The position numbers and the translations under genes are program-made. A stretch of 64,000 nucleotides of DNA from Isoetes taiwanensis. Its lineage: Eukaryota > Streptophyta > Lycopodiopsida > Isoetales > Isoetaceae. How positions within the stretch are numbered: the first letter of the stretch is position 1; each line of letters starts with the position of its first letter. The stretch is from NCBI GenBank assembly GCA_021234155.1, contig JAJEKV010000205.1:1223501-1287500 (forward strand), written 5' to 3'. Below the pieces are notes generated by a model, which had not been told where the DNA came from, ran no database searches, and saw only the letters and a program-made list of their open reading frames with translations. This document shows positions 22,665 to 32,942 of this stretch, piece after piece.

Positions 22665-23306
22665 TATTTGAGTTGGATTTTGCAAATGTGTAGTGAAATG
22701 ATCTGAGCCAAAGAGAGAAAATGGTATTCCATCGAATGAAGATTGCATTTTGGGGGTACATATATTAAGCCTCGACAATTTGAGGGGCCACAAGATTTAG
22801 GTTTGCCATAACAGTGGAGTAAAAAAAAATCGTCGTTTCCCATACCGCAGGACGCCACCGCTGTCAAGCATTTTCGAAACCCAATTGTGGAAAGGTCTGT
22901 TCTTCTGGATTGATGATTGTAGGCCACTATAGGCACTAAAATGTAGTAAGAATGGTACGTATGCTAAGTGGCATAGAAGAAAGCGGTTATCCTTCATGCA
23001 TTTATTTAATTCTACATCAGAGCTGAAAGACTTGTGTAGGTTTGAATCATAGAAATGAGAACCATATCTTCATTCTTCCAAAACCTTGTTATCTCGTTGT
23101 AACAAAATGTCTCCAGTACCTTGGTTTTACTTATTTGAATGTCTTGCTATATGCAGGCTAACAAACTAACAGATTTTTCCTTCACCCCGTTTTCATGGTG
23201 ATATGGCATTGTTGGTGGTTTTTGATATTTTTTAGTATCAAACATTCCAAATGATTTGTGCAGTATTTGATGGAATCTTTTTCATCCTCTTGATTTATGC
23301 CAACAG
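22665..23306 (+). other. Region upstream of RPA3
   Basis: No separate gene is recognised. The last bases (TTTATGCCAACAG, ending 23306) form a good splice acceptor just before the RPA3 start codon. The 5' UTR is therefore probably spliced, with an upstream exon and promoter somewhere in this stretch or further left. The exact exon cannot be placed from sequence alone. Confidence 0.45.
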
Positions 23307-23315
23307 ATCCAGCTA

Positions 23316-23706
23316 ATGGATACATCAAATCCCTCACCGATGGTAAATGGTGAGCTCCTACGGAGGTATATGGGTCGCAGAGTTCGATGTGTGCTTAAGG
23401 TGATTCAGGCAGATGGTGTTAAGTTTCTAGGCCAGACATCGGACAACCAGCAGGTCAATGTTAAGCAGGCTCAAGGACCATTCACACAATATGTGGAAGT
23501 CACAGGAGTTGTAGATGGTGACCATACTATGAGAGCAGATCATTGTACCAATTTTGGTGACAACTTTGGTGAGTGCGCATTGTTTCAGATTTTTTTTCCC
23601 CTTTCATATGCAGGATTTATGAGTATGTCTTGGTAATGCAGATCTGACATCATATAATCAGCTCTGTCAGATGGCAAATGGAGAACACCAAGATATATTT
23701 GTGTAA
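23316..23706 (+). CDS. RPA3: Replication protein A 14-kDa subunit (RPA3), two coding exons
   Basis: RPA3 is the small OB-fold subunit of the RPA heterotrimer that coats single-stranded DNA in nuclear replication and repair. Exon 1 is 23316-23568 and exon 2 is 23642-23706, joined across a 73-bp GT-AG intron, giving 105 residues, the usual length of plant RPA3. It starts MDTSNPSPMVNGELLRRYMG, has the GRRVRCVLKV strand, a VEVTGVVDGDHTMRA segment, and FGDNF reading across the junction into the conserved end YNQLCQMANGEHQDIFV. I identify it from these plant RPA3 blocks. The start lies nine bases after a splice acceptor, so the 5' UTR is likely spliced. The frame is intact, in contrast to nearly everything around it. 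Confidence 0.9.
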
Positions 23707-23849
23707 GGATCTGCCCTCAATGTTTTGTAGCACAACGAGATGCTGTCCACATCCATTGTGACCGAGATGAATGAGCTACCCTGTGAAACGTATGATATCA
23801 ATGTAAGGCACTAAGCCAACTACTAAATTTGACATCCCTTAACTTGTAA

Positions 23850-23855
23850 AATAAA
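23850..23855 (+). promoter_or_regulatory. Possible RPA3 poly(A) signal
   Basis: AATAAA 144 bp after the stop codon, in a plausible 3' UTR position. Plant signals are variable, so this is only suggestive. Confidence 0.35.
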
Positions 23856-23859
23856 GATT

Positions 23860-25858
23860 CAGGCCTTGTGATGAGTTCGTACTGAAAATAAGTGCTGCTT
23901 GCTGTGCCACTATAAACTTAGAGGATATAAAATTTTGATAAATTATCAGTAAATTTGTCCTATGGGATTCAAATTTTGAAACCCACAGTGGTTTATAACA
24001 TTTCTCTGTAAACGGTGGCAGCAAAATTAAAAATGCTATGGTGGTCTGATTCATGTAGTAGAGATTTTAGTTTCTTTTCTGCATGACATTTTAACATTTG
24101 CATCTATAGATCATAATATTTTGTGGTGACGCCAGATAATGTATGAAATCATGCATGATAAACTAGCAGTTGCTAGATTACTTCTGTTTGGTTTTACTGT
24201 GGAATGCCCGCCCGGATCATATCCGTTATTAGAGTGTCACTCTGCAATGATGCACCCCGATTGAAATCATTTGAAGTAACTAATAATTCGTTGGATTAAC
24301 CATCGAGTTCCAATACAATACAAAGAATATTTTGATATTCAAGATCTTTTATCCCTGACATATAATCATAGTAGGGTAAGATTCTAGAAATTTTGTATTC
24401 TTTGATTGAAATATTGAAATGTGTGACTAGCTAGGAACCTGAACCTACCAAGCAATAAACTTCTGCGATTTTTGTTTTGTATTTGGGAATCAGTGGTTAG
24501 GACTATGATTTTGACGCCGTATTGTATAAAAAAGGGTATATTTTGGCATGTTTGAGCAGCTTGTTTCCATTTAGTGGTCTAGTTTCTAATTTTAATGTGT
24601 TTGCAAGTTCATTGTCGGCTATTTTTCGTGCTAAAATGTGGGGCGTGGATAGCGTTTCACGCAACTTGCTTTTTCGAGGCTGGGCTCCCTGTTTTTTGCA
24701 GGTGCGGTGGAGCAGAGGAGGCGGCATCGTTGAAGCCAAGAAGGGCTCTTGATATTCCTGGTTGTTGCCAAACAGTGGCAAACAGGGCTCTTCATATTCC
24801 TGGTCGTTGCTGATTGTTGGCAGGAGGCTTTGTAGATTGTGGCATGAACCACAAAACCCTGCTTTCCTCTGTGGTTCGAAGGCCGAGAGTTGAACTCGAA
24901 TAAGACCAATTTCGAATAAACTCGAATAAACTCGAATGAATAACTCGAGAGTTAAACTCGAGATTTAGGAAGTGGAAGTTTAGAGCTGCCGTGTACCAGA
25001 ATAAGTTTGGAGCTGCTCGTGGGCGGTGTCAATCCTTGAGAAATAGGGTTCAGGAGCTAGATTTCTGGGTTTGCATGCAATTTGGGGAGGGGATTGCTTC
25101 CCGGTGGTAGAGCAGGGATACGTAGGCCTCATTGCTCCATGGTTGAAGCCCATACCTTCGGTCCATATTGTGGCAGGGGTGATGGGTTTGGAAGGACCTT
25201 ATTTCCTGCCAAAAAGATGTCAGCCATTCCATTGATTTAGCATGATGCTCTGGATATGGATATGCTGGAGATCAATGGTTCATATTCAATCTTAAAACAA
25301 ATCCCATAAACCTTGTAAAAAACAAAGCATAACTTTAATCATCCAAAGATGAAAAGTAAAGTCGATTTATGCGGGCTTTACTGTGAGAGCAGCATAATAA
25401 ACTGATCCGACAAGGTATACTATCTTTCAAAGAGCCGAAGTCCTGGCTATGGCATTTCGTTTTATAACGAAAACAAGTTAACCCGCTGGAAGAAATGGAG
25501 GATTCGGTAAGGAAAGAAAATTCATCTTCTTGACCTACAGACCATAAACTGAGGAGAAGACTTCCACCATTCAAAGGGAAGTCCAGACGGCCCTGAGGCA
25601 AGCTAGTTGCAGCGCCATCACCTCCAAGATCTTCAGGACAAGGAATTTGCATCCCATATGAGGATGCAAACCAGTTGACGAGGATTTACAATGCTTTTAT
25701 ATAAGGATGTAGTAAGAATGTAAGGTGGCATTGGTATTGTCTATTCCAAAGATTGCCATTAGGTTCTAAATTCTTGCATTCCTATATGGAATCTTTATTA
25801 CTATGGAGTATGAATACAATGATTTTTTGTGCCTTCTGATGTAGTATATTTAATGCAG
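23860..25858. other. Non-genic stretch
   Basis: No recognised protein. It has a repeated AACTCGAATAA motif at about 24890-24960 and a pair of TGTTGCCAAACAGTGGCAAACAGG-like imperfect repeats near 24765-24830. The 25335-25652 antisense frame has no domain. Confidence 0.4.
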
Positions 25859-25980
25859 TTGCATGTCCGCTTTGATGACATAGCAAAGGGGCCTCTTCCA
25901 ATAATTTCAAGTTCCACAGCAGCCATAGCAGCTTTACCAAGGCTGTTAGAAGACAAAGCAATGTTGTTCATGGTGGTCAA
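25859..25980 (+). other. Possible orphan exon
   Basis: A 122-bp open segment is bounded by a good acceptor (TTTAATGCAG) and donor (GTATGTG). It reads LHVRFDDIAKGPLPIISSST and ends LLEDKAMLFMVVK. Composition and splice sites look exon-like, but I do not recognise the protein and see no neighbouring exons. It could be a captured exon or a pseudogene remnant. Confidence 0.3.
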
Positions 25981-26604
25981 GTATGTGATATGCATGTGGG
26001 CGTCTTGATGAGTGATATAATGTAGCAGTTCTGTTAGCATGTAACTACGAGCTGAAATAATATCCTATCTGAACATGTTTGTATGTGCTCTTGCAACTCA
26101 CTATAATGTTTGGGAATCATCCCTTTTTCCTTTTTTTTTGCCCCAAAAAGGCCCTCCCCCCCCCCCATGTGGACTTAATTACCAAGATCCATTTTTGGCA
26201 TGTGCATATGGCATGCATTTGGACATGCACTTGGCGCATGCACATGCGGGTATGCTACATGCACATCTCACAGGCACATAGGTTCTAGGACCAGTAACTA
26301 GCCAACTAGGCACCTTGAAAGAAGATACTAGATTTCCATTGTGCCTGGACCTTTGGTTTACATTAATATTAGAACAACTATATCTTGAGTACAACTTGGA
26401 ACTCTGTCTCGAGCTCAAAGTCCTTGTTTTATGGAGAGAGAAGAATTTTTGTACTATTGGTTAAATATTCAAGTGACCAGCCCTTGATTGCAAGTTGCTA
26501 GCTCAACACATGCACTAGAAATGCCAGACTTGGACCAGAGCGATGCTGGATAGAATATAACACATACATGTGGAGCAAAAACTAATACAAAGTTTTTCAA
26601 GTTA
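25981..26604. other. Non-genic stretch
   Basis: Contains a C-run near 26156-26165 and GCATGCACATG-type simple repeats at 26200-26260. No gene was seen. Confidence 0.4.
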
Positions 26605-26608
26605 TATA

Positions 26609-26720
26609 AATAGATAGATAGATAGATAGATAGTATTTTAACGTCACGCCACTAGGCAGTATCCAACTGGAGATGTGACCACACACCACATTGCATAAGC
26701 CGCAAGATACATGTGCAGGC
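26609..26720 (-). mobile_element. LINE 3' end with (TATC)n tail
   Basis: On the - strand the sequence reads CAGTTGGATACTGCCTAGTG, then GCGTGACGTTAAAATAC, then a (TATC)n tail (26609-26635 as TAGA repeats on the + strand). The GACGTTAAAA end is the family signature seen at 1150 and 35530. Only the 3' UTR survives. Confidence 0.65.
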
Positions 26721-26869
26721 CAACGATTCCAAAGTTACTATAACAAGTTTTAGAATAAAAGAAGCAAAGTTTTGGAACAAAAGAAAATTAGTCTGTCATA
26801 TCTGCAATAGTAGTTTGCAATAGCGGTACTAATTTACGGAGTATGACTATTCAATTTCAGATCCTATCA

Positions 26870-27980
26870 CTTGATAACAAGTGCATTAGTTTTCTTTCCA
26901 AAAATAATCTTCTTCTCACTAGTGGCATCAGAGGAAATTGTAATGATTGACCGTCATCGAGATGTCTGGAATATGCTTCATTCGTAGATAATGAAGCTCC
27001 AAGGATTTTATAAATCCCATATTCACAAGACTCCTGAATTTTAGATCCACTGCATATACTATCTTCAATGTTGTCAATTCTAGATACCTTTCTATGTGTT
27101 TCCAACTCTTAATCATGCACAATGGATCTCTCCAACTCCATTTTAATCTCCACGAACCCATCAAAACCATCTTTTTGGATAATGCAAAAATTATATATAA
27201 CTGAACAGGCAGATACAACCTTCACCACGTTTTATAGATCCATGTCATTCCTTTTGAGCAATATCCTAACTTTAATCTTCCAAAGGCTTGTTCGACTGGG
27301 ATTCTTGTACCTGAATAGATATAGTTCCAATGGTACTGCTCTCGACTTGGAGCATCTTTATATCCTTTAAATGGACTTAGCATATTATGACCTGGCGGAT
27401 AGGCTGCATCCCCTAGGAATCTCTACAAGATAGTAGGTATTGATGAAGCCATTAATAACACCCCGGCCTCCTGTTGATCTTTGAATGGATGTGCAATCAT
27501 GAAATACTACCAGGCCAATCAACATCAAAATCGCGAATAAGACATTCATAAGAAACTATCAATTGCAGATGAATAAAATGGAAGCCTTACCATGCTGTAA
27601 TATTTTTTAGGAGGAGGCGGAGGAATAATTGAGATATGTGACACATCTATTGTTCCAATGATGTATAGAATCCCCAAGTTGCCTCGAACTCTTGTGCCAA
27701 ACATTTCATCCGTGAAGATCCGCGAATGTGGAGGCCACTTAATATAAGACTTTTTAAGTCGAGTTCACTGCATTGACAAAGTCTACGACTATTTGGTATA
27801 CATTAGAATAGCCAATTCGATATGAACCTGCACTCTAGTTAATGTGTCTCCCATGATTAATGTTGACAGACCATCTAGATAGCCTAAAACATGTATTTTC
27901 AACATTAGGCCTAGTATGCTGCATAAATATTCAAATGGGTCTAGAAACACATAATCTTTTCTTGAGTTCATTGTCATTTT
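26870..27980 (-). pseudogene. PIF/Harbinger transposase relic
   Basis: Read on the - strand in drifting frames, conserved blocks of the DDE_Tnp_4 transposase appear in order. At about 27650 is ILYIIGTIDVSHISI, matching the family block IGAIDGTHI with the first D. At about 27400 is GDAAYPPGHNM, matching GDxAYP with the second D. At about 27300 is GTRIPVEQAFGRLK with the catalytic E, followed near 27200 by VVSACSVIYNFCI. An upstream piece at 27789-27977 fits the N-terminal helical region. Stops and frameshifts separate the blocks, so it is inactive. It may have belonged to an element whose non-autonomous relatives include the TTA-flanked one at 20260. Confidence 0.75.
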
Positions 27981-28603
27981 ATGTTCTTGTAAGAGTACAA
28001 CCTCTTTTTGGTTCTCAAACGTCTGGTTTGGGATCTATATTTCATAAAAAGTGCCATAACTAGCTATACCATGCAATCAACCTAGAAATCAATTGAATTT
28101 GGTCCTCTGAACTCCAACAATTGCACCATTATCAATAACATCATTCGTAGAAGTCACTGCTGTTCCGTCAATCTAAAACTACTTGAAATCTTCTCTTCCA
28201 AACATTAAAATGTGAAAGGCAACATTGCTCTTCTGTTGGTGGGAAATCCCTACCCATTCTGCAAAATCCAACAAATAAAATATTCGAAATATAGAGGAGC
28301 TTAAAAAATGGGAGGAGGGTGTGAGGGAGAAGGAGGTAGAAATCGCAAGAACAATATTGAATATTGGCCTTCAAGTTATCATAGGAATCTCTATCCATTG
28401 TGCAAAAGGCAGAGTCCATCATGGCAAATGGAAAATCGATGAAATGTCACATTTCTGGGTCCATAAATGTCACATCAAGCTGCTGGCCGTCGTCAACAAC
28501 ATTGGAGCCTTTTTTCCTCCTAATTTTCTATTTTTGTTTCGTCCCGAGAAGTGCTTAAGTGGCACTGCCACAAGTTGATTTATTACTTATAGGATGTTAA
28601 CAT
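27981..28603. other. Decayed sequence between the Harbinger relic and L1
   Basis: Possible N-terminal remains of the transposase gene on the - strand (28168-28422), but not recognisable. It ends at the L1 target duplication (28604-28614). Confidence 0.35.
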
Positions 28604-28614
28604 TTCACATTTAC

Positions 28615-31113
28615 CAAGGCCAGTATCGCTTGGTGAATGGAGACCTATTGCTCTGACCAATGTTATGTACAAGGTCATTATGAAAGGCATTGCCAACCGC
28701 GTTAAGCCTATTCTAAGCAGGGTAATTGGTAGAGAACAATCGGCATTCCTTCCTGGCAGGTACATTCTTGATAATTATATTGCAGCTAGGGAAGGGTTAC
28801 ACTGGTGTAGATACTCGAAGCAGAACTGTGTTCTTGTAAAGATGGATTTTCGGAAGGCCTATGACTCCCTTAGATGGGAAGGTTTGCAAGAGACTATGAA
28901 ATATATGGGATTCCAGAGTGAGTTCATCAATCTCTCTATGGGCATGAACAAGCTTGCCTCCGCCTCGGTACTTGTTAACCTATTTCACCTCAGGAAGGGA
29001 ATACGCCAGGGATGTCCATTAGCTCCCTACCTCTTTGTGATTATGGCTAGCCTTCTTACAAAAATGGTAAACCTCAAAGTGGAGGAAGGTGCCATGTCTG
29101 GACTATCTCTTCCGGGACAAGGTGGGAAGCTTACGATTATGCAGTATGCAGACGATACCTTCATGTTCCTCAGGTTTGATGATAGTAGTTTCCAATCCTT
29201 TCGTGATATTCTAGTTGCCTTTAAGGATATTTCTGGTATTGAGCTCAATGCAAACAAATGTTCTACTCTATGGGCCTTGGATGGGGATATTGATCCTCGT
29301 GCTAAAGAACTTGGGTTCCCGGTGGTGTTAACAAATGAGGCAGTTAAGCTTCTAGGTCTACCACTATCTCTCTCGGATAGCATGAAAGGCTTATGGTCCC
29401 CAATATTGGACAGGCTTAGGAAAAAAATGGGGTTGTGGTGCGCTAAAGGGTTAGCAAGCAATTGCAGCGAGTCACTATTGCTAATCTTTGTCTTTGCATC
29501 TTCTCATATATATTTCTCATCAGTGATCGTGGCTCAAAAAAGTGTATATAATCAGATACAGGTCATTATGAGGAAGTTCATTTGGAGCGGTATCGCCAAA
29601 GTAGCATGGTCAGAGCTGTGTAGAGATAAGAGGGAGGGGGGACTAGGATGTAAAGACCCCTTTATCCGGGCACAAGCACTTGCAGCCAAATTTGTTTGGC
29701 GTGTCCTTCAAGATGACTCGTCCCCAGCCATGGTATTTGTTAAATACTGGCTCAACCAATGTAAGATCAAAGGTAAGCCATCTCTGCCTAGAGACGAGCT
29801 GGGGGCCTTCTTTTATGATTTTAAAGTGGCTCCAGGTACTTCCCCTATAATGAGAAGAATACTTCAGGCTTGGAAGGAGGTAATATTCAGATGTTCCCCA
29901 CCCAATGTTCCTAACAATTTTGGGCATTTCAAGATCTTACGGAATACACATGTGTGGAATAAGGATGGTCTCCCCTTGGCCCTGGTCCATCCCCGTATAT
30001 TTACGAAGTGGAGAGATCAGGGTGTGCAATATCTACAGCATTTATGGGTGAATGGCAGGTGGACCTCTTGGACAAAATTCAAGGCTACAATTCGAAGGGT
30101 AGGGGAAGGAGATAGAAAGGTGCTGCAAGAGATCCTGAGAAATGTCAAAAACTGTGCAGGTGTGCCGGGTCCTGAAGAGGCATGGTGGTGTGCAGGGAAA
30201 GAAAAGTACAGTGTGGCCAGTATTTATCGTGCCTTGTGTGGTGTCGGAACTCCATTAATAGCAGAAATGAGGCTGGGGGTAACAGCAATAGTTGCGAAGT
30301 CTCTTCTAGCTAACTCTTGGAAATCTATCTGCTCTAAGAAGCTTCAATTCTTTAGGTGGACTGCGCTTCAAGGGGGTCTCAGTACTAAAGAAGTGTTACT
30401 TCGTAAAGGGATTGTGACTGATGATATGTGCCCTCTGGGATGCCACTCACGTGAATCTCTCAGGCATCTTTTTTTTTGTCCCATGATCCATGAATTCTGG
30501 TGTTGGGTCTCCCCGATTCTAGGGATTGATTTGGTTCATCTTGCCTGGCCAGAACTACTTATCAGAGCAGATACGTGCATCATTACTGCCTCCATGGTAA
30601 ATGTGGCACTTTGGGTGATATGGAGACACCGATGTGATGTGGCATTAGGGGGGCAGATAACTTCAGTGACTAAGTTAAAGAACATCTTCAACATGGAAGT
30701 GGCTCTTATGGCCTTATCCCACCATAGAAAGACAGGGTTGGCAAATTGCAGGGATTTTATAGCTACTTCAAATGTCAGTGGTCACAAGATGAGGGTCCAC
30801 TTGATAATGGGGAACGTACTCTGGGTAACTAAGAAACTTCGGTCCTTTAGCTTATGGTGTGTGGAAACGTGCTATGCCTATCCTATAGTACCTGCCTCTG
30901 TGGAGAAGATGGTGATATTTCCCTATAGTATCTACATGTGGGGAAGAAGAGAAAGTGTTTCCAGTAGTACATACACCTAAGGCTCAATGGTCAAGCAATT
31001 ATGATGTAACCTCTTATCTGTCCTATTAAGGGGACTCACTGTATATTGTACCATCCTATAATAATAATAGTATACTCTTACCTTCAAAAAAAAAAAAAAA
31101 AAAAAAAAAAAAA
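28615..31113 (+). mobile_element. 5'-truncated L1-type LINE with intact target duplication
   Basis: The perfect repeat TTCACATTTAC flanks the copy (28604-28614 and 31114-31124), and the copy ends in a run of about 28 A (31086-31113). It starts inside ORF2 (RPVSLGEWRPIALTNV, directly after the left duplication) and lacks ORF1, the endonuclease and part of the RT. The remaining frame is open for 2.3 kb, and the duplication and tail are uneroded, so this is one of the youngest insertions in the window. Confidence 0.95.
28665..30980 (+). CDS. L1 ORF2 C-terminal part: reverse transcriptase and zf-RVT
   Basis: The 771-codon open frame (also open from 28617, without an ATG) is a partial ORF2. Landmarks: GREQSAFLPGRYILDN at residues 22-37, RT motif A VKMDFRKAYDSL with Asp61, GIRQGCPLAPYLF at 112-124, and the active site YADD at 161-164. 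Next is LNANKCSTLWAL and a plant-L1 zf-RVT region towards the C-terminus (SWKSICSKKLQFFRWTALQG ... CPLGCHSRESLRHLFFCP). Full ORF2 proteins also have an N-terminal endonuclease, absent here by 5' truncation, so it cannot move on its own. A short spacer and poly(A) follow. Confidence 0.92.
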   Translation: MYKVIMKGIANRVKPILSRVIGREQSAFLPGRYILDNYIAAREGLHWCRYSKQNCVLVKMDFRKAYDSLRWEGLQETMKYMGFQSEFINLSMGMNKLASASVLVNLFHLRKGIRQGCPLAPYLFVIMASLLTKMVNLKVEEGAMSGLSLPGQGGKLTIMQYADDTFMFLRFDDSSFQSFRDILVAFKDISGIELNANKCSTLWALDGDIDPRAKELGFPVVLTNEAVKLLGLPLSLSDSMKGLWSPILDRLRKKMGLWCAKGLASNCSESLLLIFVFASSHIYFSSVIVAQKSVYNQIQVIMRKFIWSGIAKVAWSELCRDKREGGLGCKDPFIRAQALAAKFVWRVLQDDSSPAMVFVKYWLNQCKIKGKPSLPRDELGAFFYDFKVAPGTSPIMRRILQAWKEVIFRCSPPNVPNNFGHFKILRNTHVWNKDGLPLALVHPRIFTKWRDQGVQYLQHLWVNGRWTSWTKFKATIRRVGEGDRKVLQEILRNVKNCAGVPGPEEAWWCAGKEKYSVASIYRALCGVGTPLIAEMRLGVTAIVAKSLLANSWKSICSKKLQFFRWTALQGGLSTKEVLLRKGIVTDDMCPLGCHSRESLRHLFFCPMIHEFWCWVSPILGIDLVHLAWPELLIRADTCIITASMVNVALWVIWRHRCDVALGGQITSVTKLKNIFNMEVALMALSHHRKTGLANCRDFIATSNVSGHKMRVHLIMGNVLWVTKKLRSFSLWCVETCYAYPIVPASVEKMVIFPYSIYMWGRRESVSSSTYT

Positions 31114-31124
31114 TTCACATTTAC

Positions 31125-31783
31125 ATTAAAATTCAAAATTTGAATTAAAATACAGTGCACTCAAACTCAAAATTTGCATTAAAATACAGATTTTAATTGA
31201 AACTTCAATGTTCATAGTATTTCCAATAACCTTTCTAAAACAGTATATGTCTGGGGGGATCATCCTTATTTCTAACCGGCTACAAATAATATGGCAAGAA
31301 AGATCCAATAAATCTATGAAATCTATACCACCCGAGAATGTGTCAACAAGAAACCCATAACCAGTTAGAAGCACAAATCCACCTTACGATAACTCAAACA
31401 GAAACAAGCTTGTCCAAATCATGAATAAACTAAAGGAAGCTAAAAACAAGCATCAGGCCAGGGCACCTCCTAAAAAGGAAGCAAGGGCAATATTTGATGC
31501 AGAGACAAGAGTTGGCACTGGAGCGGGAGATTGAGCTAAGAGAAGGTGCTAGAAGAGCCATAGTTCATTTAGAGATGGATGCCAACTCCAAATATAGAGG
31601 TGAAATGAGCCAGATAAACCACAGGCCAAGAACATGTAAGCCACAACAAGCACTCCAAGAAAAACATAGTAAAACATGCGCCAAGAAACATTTGTAAGGC
31701 AACTCCAAATCTGGCAAAAATTACGTCAATAAGTAGCTACAGCCACGACGCCTCTATAGAATCTAACTGTGGGGCAAGTGTCA
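31125..31783. other. Non-genic stretch with one lysine/glutamate-rich frame
   Basis: The 31497-31697 frame (RQELALEREIELREGARRAI, then HLEMDANSK) vaguely resembles the basic coiled segment of GTE bromodomain proteins. There is no bromodomain and the frame is short. Nothing else was recognised. Confidence 0.25.
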
Positions 31784-31963
31784 TGTTGGAGTATGACAAA
31801 AAGATGACTGGCAGTTTACTAGTCGTTAAGAGTAGATGCCATTCTGTTGTAGCATTTACTAGTTGTTCCTAACTTCAAGGAACTCCTCTATATGTATTCG
31901 GTTTGATAATGAATAGAGCATGCTTCTTTGACACTTAGCGCTTGCAACTCTTGTTTCTCAATA
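31784..31963 (+). mobile_element. Solo or truncated Copia LTR
   Basis: The block begins TGTTGGAGTATGAC (compare TGTTGGAGATGTGG of the LTR at 5225), has a CTCTATATGTA promoter-like box, ends CTCAATA and is followed directly by TGGTACCAGAAC, a mutated tRNA-Met primer site. No gag follows; after about 90 bp a LINE begins. The LTR-plus-PBS arrangement suggests the 5' end of an element truncated by later events. Confidence 0.6.
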
Positions 31964-32067
31964 TGGTACCAGAACAGGTTGGGGCTCTTGAGAACCAGAA
32001 CAGGTTGGGGCTCCTGCAGCCTTCATGGAAACTGGGATAGGGCAGTCACCACAGACAGCATAGGAAG

Positions 32068-32939
32068 AGTGCCTTCGAATTGTATCGTGGAACTGTAGGG
32101 GATTTCCCTGGAAGCGCGGCGAGGGCATTGCTGAAATTGCTACAGGCATGGACATCATCTTCTTGCAAGAGACATGGGAATATAGTGGTCATCTGTTACC
32201 GGACATCCCAGGGTATCATCATTTCTCACTGGCCAATGAGCGCCATGGCAAGCGAGGGTATGGAGGGGCCGCGTGCTACTTCAAAGATGCTATAGCATCC
32301 ACAGTTTCGCTCCACAAGGCTGATAGACTCAACCGCTACCTGTGGATACGAGTGCTGCAGCCTCACCATCGCCCACTGTTTATCGCAGGATGTTATATCC
32401 CCCATGAAACTTCTAAGTTCTACAGGGTGCATCAGGCAGATATAGATGTGCATATGCCCTATAGGGAACTGTATGATGACATAGAGCAGTATCGCTAGGA
32501 GGGTCATGTGTTTTTATTGGGAGATTTCAATGCACGTACGGCACAGTAGCAGTCGGTCACCTTTCAAGGAAATACTGACTCCAACCCACTTTGGCTAGAA
32601 ACGGAGGCATCCCAGCATGCAAGATGCTCCCAGGATACAGTCTCCGGAGCCTTTGGAAGAGAGTTGGTCCAGCTATGTCAGATCTTCGACATGGTGATTT
32701 GCAATGGTATGCTCAGGTGGCCGCGATCAGGGGGCTTCACTTGCAGAAGCGACGGGGGCGATGGTGGAGCCAGCGTCGTGGACTATCTCCTAGCTCCAGT
32801 GCCAGAACTTGATATCATTCGAGATTTCGCGACAGGCACAGGAACAAGAGATGAAGAGACTTTGTCAGACCACTACCCACTTTATGTCACTTTGGATTGG
32901 AGGCACTCAGTGGCGTGGCCACAGGACAGGCGCCCCTAG
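32068..32939 (+). pseudogene. LINE endonuclease domain (EEP fold)
   Basis: It nicks target DNA for target-primed reverse transcription. Catalytic blocks are visible: RIVSWNCRGF (Asn), MDIIFLQETWEY (Glu), LLGDFNAR near 32520 (Asp and Asn), GGASVVDYLLAP, and the final SDHYPL (His) near 32865. A stop at about 32497 and another at 32548 interrupt the frame around GDFNAR, and a frameshift lies near 32600-32660. Confidence 0.88.
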
Positions 32940-32942
32940 GGT

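Noticed and set aside
31494-31697. GTE-like basic coiled segment
   Set aside because: Similarity is compositional; no bromodomain or other exon nearby.
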